Both the position numbers and the translations under genes were made by a program. The notes beneath the pieces were generated by a model. That model ran no database searches. It saw only the letters and a list, made by a program, of their open reading frames with translations, and was not told the DNA's origin. Source: Rugamonas sp. (GTDB taxonomy: Bacteria; Pseudomonadota; Gammaproteobacteria; Burkholderiales; Burkholderiaceae_D). Taken from it: 42,400 nt of DNA. Where the stretch lies: assembly GCF_025354735.1 (NCBI RefSeq), contig NZ_JANXMI010000143.1, positions 1-42,400 on the forward strand, given 5' to 3'. Numbering within the stretch: position 1 is the stretch's first letter; the number at the start of each line of letters is the position of its first letter. This document shows, in pieces, positions 41,405 through 42,400 of this stretch.

Positions 41405-42400
41405 ATGCGTATTTTTTATTCCGCGATGTGGTGGCTGGCGATGCCGCTGGTGCTGGCGCGCCTGTGGCTGCGCGGCCGCAAGGAGCCCGGCTATCGCCAG
41501 CATTGGAGCGAGCGCCTCGGCCTGTATGGCGGCCGGCCCGCCGATGCTGGCTCGCCGGCGATCTGGGTGCATGCCGTCTCGGTCGGCGAAACGCGCGCCG
41601 CCGAGCCGCTGATCGACGCGCTGCTGCTGGCCTATCCGGACAGCCGCATCATCCTCACCCACATGACGCCGACCGGCCGCGCCACCGGCAGGCAGCTGTT
41701 CGCCAAACATGGCGCGCGGCTGGCGCAGTCTTATCTGCCCTACGACACCGCGACCATGGTGCGCCGTTTCATCCGGCACTACGCGCCGCGCATCTGCATC
41801 CTGATGGAGACGGAAGTGTGGCCCAACCTGATCGCCGAATGCGTGAGCCATCAGGTGCCGGTGGTGCTGGCCAATGCGCGGCTGTCGGAGCGTTCGCTGC
41901 GCCGCGCCTACCGCATCGGCAAATTGATGTTGTACGCGGCGCGCGGCATCTCGCTGGTCGCCGCGCAGACCGAGGCCGATGCGGCGCGCGTGCGTACGCT
42001 CGGCGTGGCGAAAGTCGCAGTCACCGGCAGCATCAAGTTCGACGTCGTCGTGCCCGATGCGGCGCTCAAGACCGGCGCCGCGCTGCGCGCGCAGATCGGC
42101 GCGCGTCCCGTGCTGCTGTGCGCCAGCACCCGCGAAGGCGAGGAAGAATTGATACTCGACGCCTTCGCGCGCGCGCGGGCCGCGCTGCCGGCGGACGTGC
42201 TGCTGCTGATCGTGCCGCGCCACCCGCAGCGCTTCGACGAAGTGGAAAAGATGGTCGCCGCGCGCGGCCTGGCGCTGCAACGGCGCAGCAGGCTGGCGCT
42301 GGACGACGGCGCGGCGCAGGGCGAGGCGCCGTCGCTGCCGGCCGAAGTCACGGTGCTGCTGGGCGATTCGATGGGCGAGATGTTCGCCTACTACGCCGCC
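41405..42400 (+). CDS. waaA: 3-deoxy-D-manno-octulosonic acid transferase (partial, C-terminus beyond window)
   Basis: WaaA (KdtA) transfers Kdo from CMP-Kdo to the lipid A precursor at the cytoplasmic face of the inner membrane. The 332 codons present begin MRIFYSAMWWLAMPLVLARL, an N-terminal membrane anchor, followed by IWVHAVSVGETRAAEPLIDA with the catalytic Glu, ILTHMTPTGRATG, YLPYDTATMVRRFIRHYAPR, LMETEVWPNLIAEC, NARLSERSLRRAYRI, GSIKFDVV and LLIVPRHPQRF. The gene runs off the right edge; a full protein is usually about 420-430 residues. It starts two bases after waaC. Whether it adds one or two Kdo residues cannot be told. Confidence 0.96.
   Translation, partial: MRIFYSAMWWLAMPLVLARLWLRGRKEPGYRQHWSERLGLYGGRPADAGSPAIWVHAVSVGETRAAEPLIDALLLAYPDSRIILTHMTPTGRATGRQLFAKHGARLAQSYLPYDTATMVRRFIRHYAPRICILMETEVWPNLIAECVSHQVPVVLANARLSERSLRRAYRIGKLMLYAARGISLVAAQTEADAARVRTLGVAKVAVTGSIKFDVVVPDAALKTGAALRAQIGARPVLLCASTREGEEELILDAFARARAALPADVLLLIVPRHPQRFDEVEKMVAARGLALQRRSRLALDDGAAQGEAPSLPAEVTVLLGDSMGEMFAYYAA

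Noticed and set aside
1..42400. CRISPR array, tRNA/rRNA genes, insertion sequences or prophage
   Set aside because: No regularly spaced repeats, cloverleaf or rRNA signature, transposase, integrase or phage structural motif was seen on either strand.

Overview
The window reads as chromosomal core sequence from a Gram-negative betaproteobacterium of the order Burkholderiales, most likely Oxalobacteraceae (Massilia, Duganella or Janthinobacterium type). This is inferred from very high GC, dense short operons with 1-4 nt stop/start overlaps, the gene orders redoxin-aroQ-accB-accC, rubredoxin/thiD-hemL, RNB nuclease-TonB-aroE-mtgA and yqgE-ruvX-pyrR-pyrB-pyrX, and TAAAAT/TAGAAT-type -10 boxes. 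No phage, IS element, CRISPR array, rRNA or tRNA was seen. Both ends cut a gene (accC at the left, waaA at the right).

Layout. Positions 1-3046, minus strand: a nucleotidyltransferase-like unknown, a membrane-tethered TlpA thioredoxin, aroQ, accB and accC (shikimate and fatty-acid precursor supply). 3144-7766, plus: mpl (murein recycling), a YqiA-type esterase, ubiC and an RNB-domain exoribonuclease. 7943-10829, plus: a solitary TonB-like protein, aroE, mtgA and a small membrane protein whose N-terminus resembles a type IV prepilin leader. 11048-14103, plus: a two-gene ABC importer with a double-length permease and an ATPase carrying a winged-helix-like tail, with no binding protein, closed by a strong palindromic terminator. 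14154-16326, minus: thiD-like then hemL. 16383-26529, plus: rubredoxin, then the pilG-H-I-J-L chemosensory system that controls type IV pili (twitching). 26582-28042, minus: DNA photolyase. 28245-32993, plus: yqgE, ruvX, pyrR, pyrB, a dihydroorotase-like pyrX and a PlsC acyltransferase. 33014-33865, minus: apaH. 34019-42400, plus: the surface-polysaccharide block: rfbB-rfbA-rfbC-rfbD (dTDP-L-rhamnose), a WecA-like initiating transferase, phosphomannomutase/phosphoglucomutase, heptosyltransferase I and Kdo transferase.

Most genes are housekeeping. The points that deserve a second look are: a ThiD-family protein that has lost the residues expected to bind and phosphorylate hydroxymethylpyrimidine; the orphan ABC system whose ATPase ends in a DNA-binding-like fold; a dihydroorotase homologue lacking the metal-binding HxH; a prepilin-like small protein with Gln at the +5 position; a thrice-repeated LDxLF motif in the linker of the giant PilL kinase and no pilK next to it; and a perfect 16-bp tandem duplication that doubles the -10 box in front of mpl. 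All family assignments come from motif reading; no database search was run.
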